Shown here one piece after another: positions 10,292-19,955 of a DNA stretch of 64,000 nucleotides. Within the stretch, counting starts at the first letter, position 1. Each line of letters begins with the position of its first letter. The stretch is from contig CM043962.1 of assembly GCA_014529385.2 (NCBI GenBank), forward strand, positions 88,687,180 through 88,751,179, given 5' to 3'. This DNA is from Adiantum capillus-veneris. Lineage: Eukaryota > Streptophyta > Polypodiopsida > Polypodiales > Pteridaceae. Below the pieces are notes generated by a model. The model was not told the origin of the DNA. It did no database searches and saw only the letters and a program-made list of their open reading frames with translations. Made by a program: the position numbers and the translations under genes.

Positions 10292-11704
10292 TTATGAATA
10301 GCTACTTGTGTCTTCTTCTCTCCCGGATAGATTGTCAATTAGGGCACTGTTGGGCTCCGTATGGTTCGTTTTCATATTTGCGTCAATATTCAATTCAAAT
10401 TCTTCGTCCTCAAAGTCGATTTCATCTAATGATCCAAAATCCGAATCATGTGAGCTATAGCCTTTTGAGACGCTACTGGTTTCAGTTTCAATCAAGCCTT
10501 CACCTTGTAGGTCCCCGCGAGCTATATGCATTGTGCCTATCATAATTAAAGGCACGAGTTGTGGCATTTCATCCCCCTCAGGTGTTACCCAAGTCGTCTC
10601 CCTATTTCCCAAAGTGGCTATGGTTGCTGCTAGGTGGACCCAATCCACATTGTCAGACTCATTCATCTCAGGTGGAACATCTATATAAGGGGAATCTTCC
10701 CCAAGATCAATGTCCTTTTTACACGTGTAACAATACTGCAATGGGGTCGAGTGAATTGTGGTGTCAGATCTATGATCAATTATAAACCTGTTTCCTAGAG
10801 GATGTGCTCGACCAGTTACAAGATCAACTCGAATGACAGAGTCTTGGAACTGTAAGTAGACATGGTTTTTAAACCAGTCATTCACCATTTTTGCTTCCCT
10901 CTTGAAAGGATGTCCTAAGATCATCTCAGATGACATAGTGTGCTTGGAAAAATCCATAACAATGAAGGTATGTCTTATTTTGTGTCCAAGGACCTTGATC
11001 TTGAGATCTTCTAGCATCCCAGTAGGTTTAACAATAGTCTCATTGGCCATCTTTACCACTATGTTTGTAGTTCCATGGTGAGGTCTTCCCATAGATTCCC
11101 AACAATTTTTAGTTACAATGCTAACCCCAGCGTCACCATCAAGGATTCTCTTCACATTTAATCCCTTGGTTGTGATTGGTATGGTTGCATTGGATTCATC
11201 GCCTTCAAAGTATTGTCCCAACTTGTTAACAGGTATTTCAATAACAGATTTCTCATTTAGGTTGGGTTGTGGATCGAAGTGTTCCTTCTCTGTTGGCACC
11301 TCCCTAGCTCCATCCATCTGTGCAAATTGTGGTAGCCCGACTTTCAGTTCTCTATTGAGGATAGCTCGAAGAGCTAAGAATAGCTTGGGGTCTCCATGTA
11401 GTTTAGACATGATGGTGGTTCTAACTTCTAAAGCCATGAAATCCATCAATTTGGCAATATTTAACGGCACTTTTTGGGCTTCAGTCCCTTGACATGGGGA
11501 AGATGGGATCTCCATTTCTTCGATAGGGTGAGGTAATCCCTCTGTAAACATTCTCTCCAACAAGAAGGGAGTACGTCCACTTGCCAATGACTTAAATTCA
11601 CTTTCTTCTTGGATGACACTAGGTATGGCTAGTGGTCTATGGTCTTTGTGAGGTTGATTTCCCCGTAGGGAACACTGTGTCTGTACTCTGGATCTGCCTA
11701 GCAC
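10292..11704 (-). CDS. Gypsy gag-end/protease polyprotein fragment (470 aa)
   Basis: This is the longest open frame in the window. The first third is featureless and probably the gag end or a spacer. Around residues 175-290 a retropepsin appears: KRILDGDAGVSIVTKNCW matches the plant gypsy protease active site (DGGA-type, here DGDA), followed by VVKMANETIVKPTGML, FIVMDFS and ILGHPFKREAKMVND, equivalent to the ILGRPF motif. The last third is an acidic linker (SHDSDFGSLDEIDFEDEEFE). It would cleave the retroelement polyprotein in virus-like particles. The frame starts at the truncated 5' edge of the element, so the start codon is probably not the native one. Confidence 0.75.
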   Translation of the reverse strand: MLGRSRVQTQCSLRGNQPHKDHRPLAIPSVIQEESEFKSLASGRTPFLLERMFTEGLPHPIEEMEIPSSPCQGTEAQKVPLNIAKLMDFMALEVRTTIMSKLHGDPKLFLALRAILNRELKVGLPQFAQMDGAREVPTEKEHFDPQPNLNEKSVIEIPVNKLGQYFEGDESNATIPITTKGLNVKRILDGDAGVSIVTKNCWESMGRPHHGTTNIVVKMANETIVKPTGMLEDLKIKVLGHKIRHTFIVMDFSKHTMSSEMILGHPFKREAKMVNDWFKNHVYLQFQDSVIRVDLVTGRAHPLGNRFIIDHRSDTTIHSTPLQYCYTCKKDIDLGEDSPYIDVPPEMNESDNVDWVHLAATIATLGNRETTWVTPEGDEMPQLVPLIMIGTMHIARGDLQGEGLIETETSSVSKGYSSHDSDFGSLDEIDFEDEEFELNIDANMKTNHTEPNSALIDNLSGREEDTSSYS

Positions 11705-12559
11705 ACTTGTGTGACTTTGACGAAGAAGACTCGCAGTTTCCTACCGTTTGTTGTGCAAACAATCAATAAACAAACGACCCCGTGGCCATTTAGGGCCACC
11801 CATTCCCATGTGCAAGAACATCCTGCTCCACCATCTTCTCCATCTCCCTTCAATCTCCTGTTTTTTGTTCAGTTATCAATTGTTTTGAAGTGTTAAAAGC
11901 GTCTCAAGATTTGCAAACTGGCATGGCAGTTCACTGTTTTCCTGTCCAACCACTTGTTGCAAGGGTTACTAAATAGCTCAAGGTCTATAGAGATCTATGT
12001 GTTTCTCAGTTGGTTCCATTATTTAGATAGTTCTCCTCATGTATTTTATATATTTAGCGAAGGCTTTGGTTTTATGATCACTTATTGTTGACGGAAAGGT
12101 GGTTATCTAGTGCATGTTCTTGATCTCTAAATTATTGACAAATTGGCATTCTTCAAGGCAATGAAGCGTAGAATTCAATTGAATTCACTAGGGTCGGTTT
12201 TATTGGTATCTAGATGCCCCCCAGGATCATTATCTTATGGCAGCTGTGCTATCTGCTCTATGCGCCTCAATGGCAAAGGTTTACTTCAGATTTGATAGAT
12301 AGTACTCAGGAAGGGAATTCTTCGACTATTGGGAGAAATCTGTAGAATATCTTCATAAAGTTTTGTAGGTCCATGTTATGGCACAGCCTTGTAGAGGAAG
12401 GCAATTCCTAATAGCCAGGAAGATGATTGTCTTCTTGCTTTCTTTTTTTTTAATTACCTTGCGAAGTTGCCGAGTCGAATGTCCAATGGCTTTGAAGACA
12501 GATTATAGCGAAGTGTTGCATCAGGATTCGTTTTATTTGCACTGTGTGGTTGGTTGTAG
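11705..12559. other. No gene recognised between gypsy relic and omega-amidase exons
   Basis: AT-rich sequence without recognisable exons, LTRs or RNA genes. The upstream exons expected for the omega-amidase gene (containing the catalytic Glu, Lys and Cys) were looked for here and not found. Confidence 0.4.
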
Positions 12560-12638
12560 GTGCTCAACTAATTTGTTATCCAGGAGCTTTCAACTTGACC
12601 ACTGGACCACTTCACTGGGAATTACTAACCAGGGCGAG
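12560..12638 (+). CDS. NIT2: Omega-amidase exon with PGAFN motif
   Basis: The acceptor TTGTAG precedes the exon and the donor is AG|GTACTG. It encodes [20 protein letters not shown] and LLTRA, the conserved segment just after the catalytic Cys region. The trailing AG pairs with the first A of the next exon to give Arg. Confidence 0.85.
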
Positions 12639-13499
12639 GTACTGAAATTGTCTGTAGCATTTTGTTATTGGACAGATAATCTTGACTCTAAGGTTTCTTA
12701 GAAAACGAATGTTAATGTTGTTGGATTCTTCTCTTTGTCAATGGTTTGCATCATTTACAGAGCAGCTGATAATCAGGTAAGTTTCAGCTGTAGCATCAAC
12801 TATATTTCATGTGATATATGTGTTGCATGAACTAATAACTCTTGGAGCCAGTTGTATGTAATGACTTGTTCTCCAGCAAGAGACACAAATTCAAGCTATA
12901 AAGCATGGGGTCATTCGACAGTAGCTGACCCTGTACGTGTTCATGTACTTATGTTTGTTGTATATGATCTTGCATATCACTCATGTTTTCCTTTTATATG
13001 ATATAGTTTGGAGAAATAATAGCAACAACAGGTCACGAAGAAGCAGTTTTGTTTGCAGAAATTGACTATTCGGTTATAGGTGAAAAAAGGTCTGCTGTTT
13101 ATTTTAATCTCGGGCTGTTCTTAAAAGGCAGTTATTTCTTGAGAGACCATTCAGAATCAAGCGTCACTGTGTTTTTGCCATTTACCATTAATTTTTCTTG
13201 GCTGTGCTTGTGCATGCTCATGATATGCAAGTTAGAGAGAGACAGGGCAGTGTTGGGGGGGTACTTGCCTTTGATTATTATGTGCATGAAGTTTGCTCAG
13301 CCATGTGTGTACACATGTTGCTAGATCCAATATTCATGTTACCTTTCACTAGGGGTGCTTTAAGGTACACGGTTCTAAAAAATACCTCAATAAGAGGGTC
13401 TAGATCACAGGGAAATGAGAATATAGATTTATCTATTGTTATTGCAGAAGCATCCCATTGACTTTGCAGGCAATGCAGCAGCTCTGTCTATATAGCTAG
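12560..13499 (+). CDS. NIT2: Omega-amidase / nitrilase-like protein 2, C-terminal exons (partial gene)
   Basis: Five plus-strand exons join in phase: 12560-12638, 12761-12776, 12852-12932, 13007-13089 and 13448-13499, all with GT-AG introns of 74-358 nt. The product matches the C-terminal part of plant omega-amidase, a CN-hydrolase superfamily enzyme that deaminates alpha-ketoglutaramate and alpha-ketosuccinamate. Recognisable pieces are [62 protein letters not shown] and [16 protein letters not shown]. The N-terminal two thirds, with the catalytic Glu-Lys-Cys residues, is absent from the window. The last exon ends in a divergent tail ([12 protein letters not shown] then TAG) where the family has RQRRGDLY, so the gene is probably a truncated pseudogene, though its splice sites are intact. 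Confidence 0.85.
12761..12776 (+). CDS. NIT2: Omega-amidase 16-nt microexon
   Basis: A 16-base exon lies between TTTACAG and GTAAGT. Spliced in phase it restores ARAADNQ, exactly the residues expected between HWELL.RA and LYV in the family. Its tiny size makes it invisible to ORF scanning. Confidence 0.8.
12852..12932 (+). CDS. NIT2: Omega-amidase exon with SPARDT motif
   Basis: 81 nt, 27 codons, phase 0 at both ends. It encodes [11 protein letters not shown] followed by [10 protein letters not shown], a strongly conserved segment of NIT2-type amidases. The donor is GTACGT. Confidence 0.85.
13007..13089 (+). CDS. NIT2: Omega-amidase exon with FGEI...EEA motif
   Basis: The acceptor is GATATAG and the donor is AAAAAAG|GTCTGC. 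It encodes [14 protein letters not shown] then IDYSVIGEK, and the terminal AG is completed to Arg by the next exon. Confidence 0.85.
13448..13499 (+). CDS. NIT2: Omega-amidase terminal exon, degenerate end
   Basis: The acceptor TTATTGCAG is followed by A AGC ATC CCA TTG, giving R-SIPLTLQ in phase with the previous exon. After Gln the expected RRGDLY-like end is replaced by AMQQLCLYS and TAG, which suggests decay of the coding end. Confidence 0.65.
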
Positions 13500-15195
13500 G
13501 GCATCAGCAGTAGAGGAAGGCTCATTGCTCAGAACATGTAGGCAATGGTCCTTCAAATGGACCATAGTGATATTGAAGAATATGTGAATCATGGACAGTG
13601 CAGGTCTAGAAGCCAGAGCAAAGCATAAACGCTGATTCCTAAGCCTCCCCTTGGTAAACAAGATGAGCACACCTACATCTTGAAATCTGCTTTGGGCATG
13701 GGAAGGCAGACAGCTCTCTGTATGAAGTGGGCCTGAAGGAAAGACCACAAGGAATCCTTCAGCTACTCAGGAACATGCGAGTTGCAGTGGATGCAATTTG
13801 GGGCATGGCCTATGCACGTTGCCCAAGTTCTAATCCTGCATGAGCCAACAGTCGCTTGAAATCTGGGGTGCAATTCCAGCCTCCCATGTTTGCAACCAAA
13901 ACATTAAAAAAATGAATGGGACAGACCCACATATTACCAGGCCCAGAGTTAAGTGGGCTGATCAGTCCGCTGGTAGATCAAAATGTGTGTGCAATTTGCA
14001 CTGTCTACTACTAAAGAAGGAAACTGGGTAACGTACTGTCCTGCAACCACCTACCCGGCTTAGTGGAGCTGTCTATAGTGCCTAGTTGCCTCTCCCTTAG
14101 GGAGCTTAATGGTATAGCAACTGTAATGGCAAAAGGCCTGTATGGGCCACCCAATCTGGCATGGCTGCTGATCCCCTGTGACAACCACTGACACTAGCGT
14201 GATAGTTTGTTGATTGAACTGGTTAAAACAGCCTGAGATAGGAACAACCTTCTCAGTGACATGTTACATGACTGCACCAATGAGCCTCGACTGGTATTAT
14301 AAGGCAGCAAAATAAAGCTGGTTGTGAAGGGAGCTCCAGTGTCTAGCCTCTTGTAGTTGCCATGCTGCTGAGCAAATACCTCCTAAAGGCAACATGGGTC
14401 TGGCCATTGGTAGGTGCCATCTTTCAAAGCGAATGCCTTCCAAAAGGGGGCATATGCTGGTTCTCAACTCGACTGGCATGACAAGGTGAGTTAGCAAATG
14501 TCAAGGTCAATTCACAAAAGATGAGACGATTGTGAAACTTGAAATCAAGCTACACCCCTTTGGGATGAAACTAAAGCTTAGAGAAGATTCAGCTTAGATG
14601 TAAGGAAGGCAAAATTTACACACACAAACACCAATACATTTAAACTATAGCATACTTAGTGAAGACAGTACATTCACAAAGCATGCATCCATGCAAATCG
14701 TAACCCATAATGGATTTCGGATCAACATTTACATAGTTTATATTGAGCACTCAGGTGCAAAACAATGAAACTAGTTATCTCATCTATTCTAGAACTATCA
14801 ATGCACATAAATCACTATCCAGCCGTCTCATCCTTTCGGAACTTTGGATGCACTAAGATCAGTATCCAGTCATCTCATCCAGATAGAACCCTTGATGCTA
14901 GGATCACATTCACAAATGACATAAATCATTTAGCCATCACATTCAGATCTCACCGATCTTTAACAGATGTGTAGATGCACTAAATTCATTGTATCAATCA
15001 GCGGTATCACCCCCGTTGATGAGTAGACACAAAATGCTCTTGTCATCTCACCTCTCGCACTCAAACAAACACACATATGCAAGAGTACGTCGATCGATTA
15101 GTTCTTAAGGAATTCCCAACCAAAAATCATGGAAAGCCCTAGAAAGTGCACAAAAGTAATAATACAATCGGTGGCAAATAGCAACGATTAAGGAA
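13500..15195. other. No gene or element recognised
   Basis: About 1.7 kb of moderately AT-rich DNA with only short chance ORFs. No LTR, transposase, RT motif or structured RNA gene was recognised. Confidence 0.4.
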
Positions 15196-16045
15196 TCCTT
15201 TGGCTACATGATGTCTACGAAAATTTGCCAGGTGCTCTGTTGGGTGATTCAGGTGTATATACTCAGAGCTACTTCTCCTATTGACATTTCTTCTACTGCA
15301 GCAAGGCCCCCTTCACCTCCTTTTACGGTGGATCCCACTCAAATTCATAAGACAGTATGGTCTCTACTAGCTAGTTTTTCTGGGATGAGTCGTTATTATC
15401 AGAGCTGAGGGCAAGATATGAGCAGCATTTTTCCTCTCCGTCTTGAGGGCTAGGGGGGTAGGCTCTAGATGTTGGTGTGCACAGATTTCAGCTTGATTTT
15501 CAGTTGCGTGGCTTTACAATGGACAGAGTGGCACCCTTTCTGTATTCCTTGGACACACCATTGCTCACATTCACATGCAAAGATCAACAGGATTCTCATG
15601 CAGGATCTCACACATTGATACAGAGAGGACACGGGTGACTCGTCCAGCAATAGCTGGGGAAGAAATGGCTTTTACAAAGAGCATTTTCTTCACATTACTG
15701 AGAATGGAATTATTTTATGGCTGAGATACATGGATTCACCCCTCTTGCAAGGGCTTTGAGGTGTCATAGGAAAGCTTCACCCCTCTCATCAGCTACAGAT
15801 AGAGATAGGTAGATATACTTCAGTACCTCCAGAGTGGCACATATGATAGCTATACAATTCCAAGCCAGAGACATAAGAATTTTACATATGTTGGTGTCTA
15901 ATGTAGTATGAGAAACAGGGAGGATTTCATTCTCTCTCCAAAGAGGCTCTGAGCCTCTGTCAAGGGTGATGTATTACACTCATCAGAGATTCCTTCGGCT
16001 TTTCTTGCTAGAGTTGTGCAAACACAGACATGCTCACAGAGTCCC
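15196..16045 (+). mobile_element. Old LINE relic, left part
   Basis: Highly diverged but collinear with the LINE copies at 20.1-21.0 and 30.4-31.2 kb. It has an AARPPSPPFTVDPTQIHKTV segment matching the APPLVVEALTRSVSFIH region, CWCAQI matching CWYGEMTSWF, a GEEMAFTKSIFF piece matching TKMAFYREHLL, and HQLQIEIGRYTSVPPE matching LRNETGRYSGVPAE. It encodes the segment between RT and the C-terminal zinc finger. Many stops mark it as much older than the neighbouring copies. It is split from its 3' part by the LTR element at 16,051-19,108. Confidence 0.6.
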
Positions 16046-16050
16046 AACAC
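16046..16050. repeat. Target-site duplication AACAC (left)
   Basis: AACAC directly precedes the 5' LTR and is repeated at 19,109-19,113 directly after the 3' LTR, a perfect 5-bp duplication. Confidence 0.85.
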
Positions 16051-16779
16051 TGTAACAAACTGCTGACATGTCAAAGCCTAAAGAATGGAGCCAACTTGAG
16101 GGGCCTAAACCCTAATTTCTGCAAGACACCCTAACTGCCTAAACCCTAATTTCTGCTAGAAACCCTAACCCTAAAAGCTGCAAACCCTAATTCTGGAAAC
16201 CCTAACCCTAAAACCTGCAAACCCTAATTCTAGAAACCCTAAGAAGAACAAGTAACAGAAGAAGAAGTCCTACCAACTTATGGGGACCCCGTCCGATGGC
16301 GCCCCAAGTGACATAAAGACATTAAAAATAAAGCATAACACACTCAAAAGACTTTGTACATCAAAATATGATGATATGGCACCTGTACGGACGTTCAGCA
16401 ATTCGCGGCGGATTTTTAGGGAAATCCCGAAATTTTAGGAAAGTGTTTTTTTGGGGTCAGCTTTCCATATTTGATGCTTTTAGGCTTTGGGACTTTAAAT
16501 ATGAGCCTTGGGGGCCCTCTCTGACACTCTTTAGCGTGCAGATTGCAGAGCAGGTGCTCCCCGACTGTTGTACTTTACGAATCAGCAGTAATATAAAGAA
16601 ATACCGAAAGGGGCGCCAAGGTTTGGGGCCAATACTCTCTAGGGTGGAATTCCACCACTTCGTATCGCGTGTCGTCTCTCTCTCTCTCTCTCTCTCTCTC
16701 AGTTCAGTTGTTATTGAAGTGCTAAAAGTCTGTTCAGTCTGTTCTTTTCTATTGGCACGTGGTGCCCGTCTTGTGACAG
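16051..16779 (+). repeat. 5' LTR with telo-box array
   Basis: It starts TGTAACAAAC and ends GTGACAG, and matches 18,388-19,108 closely. The first 220 bp hold about ten AAACCCTAA or ACCCTAA motifs. A (TC)13-like tract at 16,675-16,700 is longer than in the 3' LTR. Confidence 0.9.
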
Positions 16780-16791
16780 TGGTATCAGAGC
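16780..16791 (+). promoter_or_regulatory. Primer-binding site, initiator tRNA-Met
   Basis: TGGTATCAGAGC, the standard plant initiator tRNA-Met complement, follows the LTR with no gap. Confidence 0.9.
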
Positions 16792-17653
16792 ATCAAGTGC
16801 GTGCTTTTCTGAAAGCATACCGGTCCTACAAAAGAGCAGACAGAGCTTTTGGAATTTTATTTGAGGTATCTTCGCCCTCCAATCCGGACTTATTAGCCAC
16901 TCCCACCCTTACTTCATCGCGCATCGGGCGCGCTCCTGTCTTCACTGCTCATGTCTTACTGGGCATAAGCCATAAAGATCACTTGCAAGAGAAGGATCCA
17001 GATTTGTTTCAAGTCACTGTTTTTCTCAGAAGCAGTGCCATGTAGATGTTGATGTCTATAGCTACCAAGCTGCACACTTCCAAGGACTTGGCAAGCTTTC
17101 AAGAAAATTTTTGCCCGAAGTTATATGGTTTCTGACATCTTCCTTCGGACTGCAACTTCTGGCAGAGTGGGGTATCCTGAAATGCTTTCCATGGAAACCC
17201 TAGCAGATCATAACTTGAAATTTCTCGACATCTCTCAGTAGATGTCTCTTCACGAGCAGATGACCTTGGAGAGTTGGTGCGATTGCTATCTTGGGACTAC
17301 CATCGCCGCCAAAGAAATAGTTTGTCCAAGAGTTGATGGACCATGCTGTGCTCGGCTACGACCTTATGGAATGAACCTAACCCTAATTTTTGGTGCAGGT
17401 TCCAGGATTGAAAGTCAATCGACTTTTTGAGCTCGACTAATGTCGAGATTGCTTTTTTTTTACTTTCAAGTCTGTTTGAGAACTTTTTTGGTGATCCTGT
17501 TTGGAATTTGTTTGAAATGGATGCTATCTGTTTTAAACGTGTCTTGGTGCTGATTTGAATTGTTTGACTCTGGTTTGATACTGGTTTCAATGATTGGTGA
17601 TTTTACTCCCGGGTGGAATAGTGAGAAATTATGTTTGAGAATGCTTGTTCATA

Positions 17654-18004
17654 CTCATGGCCCGGACCCTCGTGGTTATTTGCGGGGGAAGTATTGAATG
17701 ATTAAAAAGTGTTGTTTTTCTTTTTTAGTCATGGCCCGGACCCTTGTGGTTATTTACGGGGGGAGTATTTTTGTTGTGACTCCCGGCCCGGACCTGGATG
17801 GTTATGTGGGAGGAGTATTAAGAATCTTAGTGGTTACTCTCGGCACCTCCAAACGACGCAGGCTGCGGTCTGGGGGGGGCGTTTGGTTGTAAAAGACCTC
17901 TATATCTCCCGGCCCGGACCTTTTTAGGTTTTGCGGGAGGAGTGATGAGGGAGTCGTTGAATATCTCCCGGCCCGGACCTTGTTAAGGTTATGCGGGAGG
18001 AGTA
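17654..18004 (+). repeat. Five-copy GC-rich hairpin repeat in LTR-element interior
   Basis: Five units, at about 17,654, 17,727, 17,778, 17,905 and 17,963, share CTCCCGGCCCGGACC, a variable loop, then GGTT, TGCGGG and AGGAGT. The outer CTCCCG can pair with CGGGAG, and in the last unit ACCTT can pair with AAGGT. The RNA would carry a series of similar stem-loops. Confidence 0.7.
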
Positions 18005-18375
18005 TTCATCGGTGGCTTTATGTTTCTATGTCTTGTAACATGCATATGTAAGCATTTGTGTTGCATTGTGATGTGCCAACCACTGAATATTCCTAATTGG
18101 ATGAGATTGCTTGGGTATGTAATTTTAGTGCATCAAGACACCCGTGGAAGATCAATACGGTCTAGGTGTGATGGCTGATTTACTACGCCGGAACATCAAG
18201 AGTTCCAATCTGGACAAAAGGAGAAGCTAACTCCTTGATCAAAAGAGCAGAAGGGAGAAGCTAACTCCTTAATAAAAAGAGCAAACTGATTGTCCCTCGG
18301 AATGACCCTATTTTTTTTTAGCTAACTTGAGTTGTTTTGCAGATATGCTGTAATCGCGGACGATTACTCTCTTTC

Positions 18376-18387
18376 AAGAAGGGGAGA
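18376..18387 (+). promoter_or_regulatory. Polypurine tract
   Basis: AAGAAGGGGAGA lies directly before the 3' LTR. Confidence 0.85.
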
Positions 18388-19108
18388 TGTAACAAACTGC
18401 TGACGTGTCAAAGCCTAAAGAATGGAGCCAACTTACAGAGGTGGCCGAGGGGCCTAAACCCTAATTTCTGTTAGACACCCTAACTGCCTAAACCCGAATT
18501 TCTGCTAGAAACCCTAACTGCTGAAACCCTAATTTTGGAAACCCTAACCCTAAAACCTGCAAACCCTAATTCTAGAAACCCTAAGAAGAACAAGTAACAG
18601 AAGAAGAAGTCCTACCAACTTATGGGGACCCCGTCAACGGGGCCCCAAGTGACATAAAGACATTAAAAATAAAGCAGAACACACTCAAAAGACTCTGTAC
18701 ATCAAAATATGATGACGTGGCACATGTACGGACGTTCCGCAATTCGCGGTGGATTTTTAGGGAAATCCCGAAATTTTAGGAAAGTGTTTTTTGGGGGTTA
18801 GCTTTTCATATTTGATGCTTTTAGGCTTTGGGACTTTAAATATGAGCCTTGGGGGCCCTCTCTGGAACTCTTTAGCGTGCAGATTGCAGAGCAGGTGCTC
18901 CCCGGCTATTGTACTTTGCGAATCAGCAGTAATATAAAGAAATACCGAAAGGAGCGCCAAGGTTTGGGGCCAATACTCTCTGGGGTGGAATTCCGCCACT
19001 CCGTATCGCATGTCGTTTCTCTCTCTCTCAGTTCAGTTGTTATTGAAGTGCTAAAAGTTTGTTCAGTCTATTCTTTTCTATTGGCACGTGGTGCCCTTCT
19101 TGTGACAG
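18388..19108 (+). repeat. 3' LTR with telo-box array
   Basis: Direct repeat of 16,051-16,779 with the same ends (TGTAAC...GACAG) and telo-box-rich start. The TC tract is shorter (about 12 nt) than in the 5' LTR. AACAC follows at 19,109-19,113. Confidence 0.9.
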
Positions 19109-19345
19109 AACACTCTCTAGTAGAGGACCCATTCAGAGGCAGGTGAGCAAATTCTTCCAGAGCAACATCTCCCAGCAAACCCATGGGCATGTCAAATTTT
19201 ATGCTCATGGGACTCTATTGAATAGATCTATAGACATTGGTAGATATTGTCACCCTCGTCCCTCTTGCGGATCACATCAACAATAGTTGTACTGCATGCA
19301 GGCCATTGTTGAGAGGCATAGAGCAGCTCCAATGAGGTCCTTTAC
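19109..19345 (+). mobile_element. Old LINE relic, right part
   Basis: Continues the relic interrupted at 16,050. It aligns by eye with the LINE 3' region at 31.3-31.5 kb: TTCTTCCAGAGCAACA against TTCTTTAGAGCAGACA, then the TTGGTAGAT / CGTCC / CACATCAACA series. The first five bases are the target duplication. Confidence 0.5.
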
Positions 19346-19955
19346 ATAGTCTTGGTAATTTGTCTTTTGTATTTGGACTACATCTCTATATTCGACGTCT
19401 TCTATTTGCATCACTTCAACTAGCCTTCTCTATGATCTGCTCCTGCCTAGAGAGTTTGCTGACAACTTTTTGGCCTGCTGCCTCTGCGCATGTTATATCG
19501 GATGATGAAAAGTTCTACAAATATGTCTACCAAGTATATATTAACTAGAGAAATATAGTGGGTGAAGGAAGGGGTCTTTATCGATTATTAGTGAATAATC
19601 ATTGTTATGATTCTTGTATGCGCATCCTTTGTAGAAGTCATTGTCCCATCAAGAAAATGGCCCAATCTCCTCAAGTATTGCTTAAACATGAGCAGAGCCC
19701 AGGTAGTCTGTCTGTTACTGCCAGCCTTCCTACCAGCCAGAGAGATGAACCCCTTGTCTCCAACTGTCCACATATAAAAAACCCTGCCAACTGCGAGAGG
19801 GCAATGTGCAGGAGCTGCATTTGCCTGCTCAAAGGACTCGAGCTGCACCCGAGCGTGCCCTCTTGTCAAAGGAAGAACACTGACAATCTGAAATTGGACA
19901 GAAAGAAGGGGAGCTTGAAGATAATCATTTACCTGCTGGTGTGATAATCTCTCTC
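19346..19955. other. Unassigned stretch with one minus-strand open frame
   Basis: No known element is recognised. The minus-strand frame 19,588-19,869 (93 codons) has an even, protein-like composition (FEQANAAPAHCPLAVGRV, then VGDKGFISLAGRKAG) but no family that I recognise. It could be a chance frame or a captured exon. Confidence 0.35.

Larger units (their letters stand above)
5327..11704 (-). mobile_element. Ty3/gypsy retrotransposon relic, 5'-truncated
   Basis: Reading the minus strand from 11,704 downward gives gag end/protease, reverse transcriptase, RNase H, H2C2 zinc motif, integrase, an extra 3' retropepsin-like region, then a 3' LTR. Protease-RT-RH-IN order is the Ty3/gypsy order. 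Several stops and frameshifts break pol. No 5' LTR or primer-binding site is seen beyond 11,704, so the 5' end is lost. Confidence 0.9.
16051..19108 (+). mobile_element. Complete non-autonomous LTR retrotransposon (LARD/TRIM-like)
   Basis: The element has two 0.72-0.73 kb direct LTRs, a PBS matching initiator tRNA-Met directly after the 5' LTR, a polypurine tract directly before the 3' LTR, and a perfect AACAC target duplication. The 1.6-kb interior has no gag or pol; its ORFs are short and unlike known proteins. Movement would therefore depend on proteins from another element. It carries five copies of a GC-rich hairpin-forming motif (17.65-18.0 kb). It inserted into an older LINE relic. Confidence 0.9.

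Noticed and set aside
13500-15195. Further exons of a host gene downstream of the omega-amidase fragment
   Set aside because: Short frames show no recognisable family and no splice-joined pattern.
16100-16250. AAACCCTAA repeats as a telomere or interstitial telomere
   Set aside because: The motifs are interrupted, lie inside both LTRs of one element, and are not uniform tandem heptamers.
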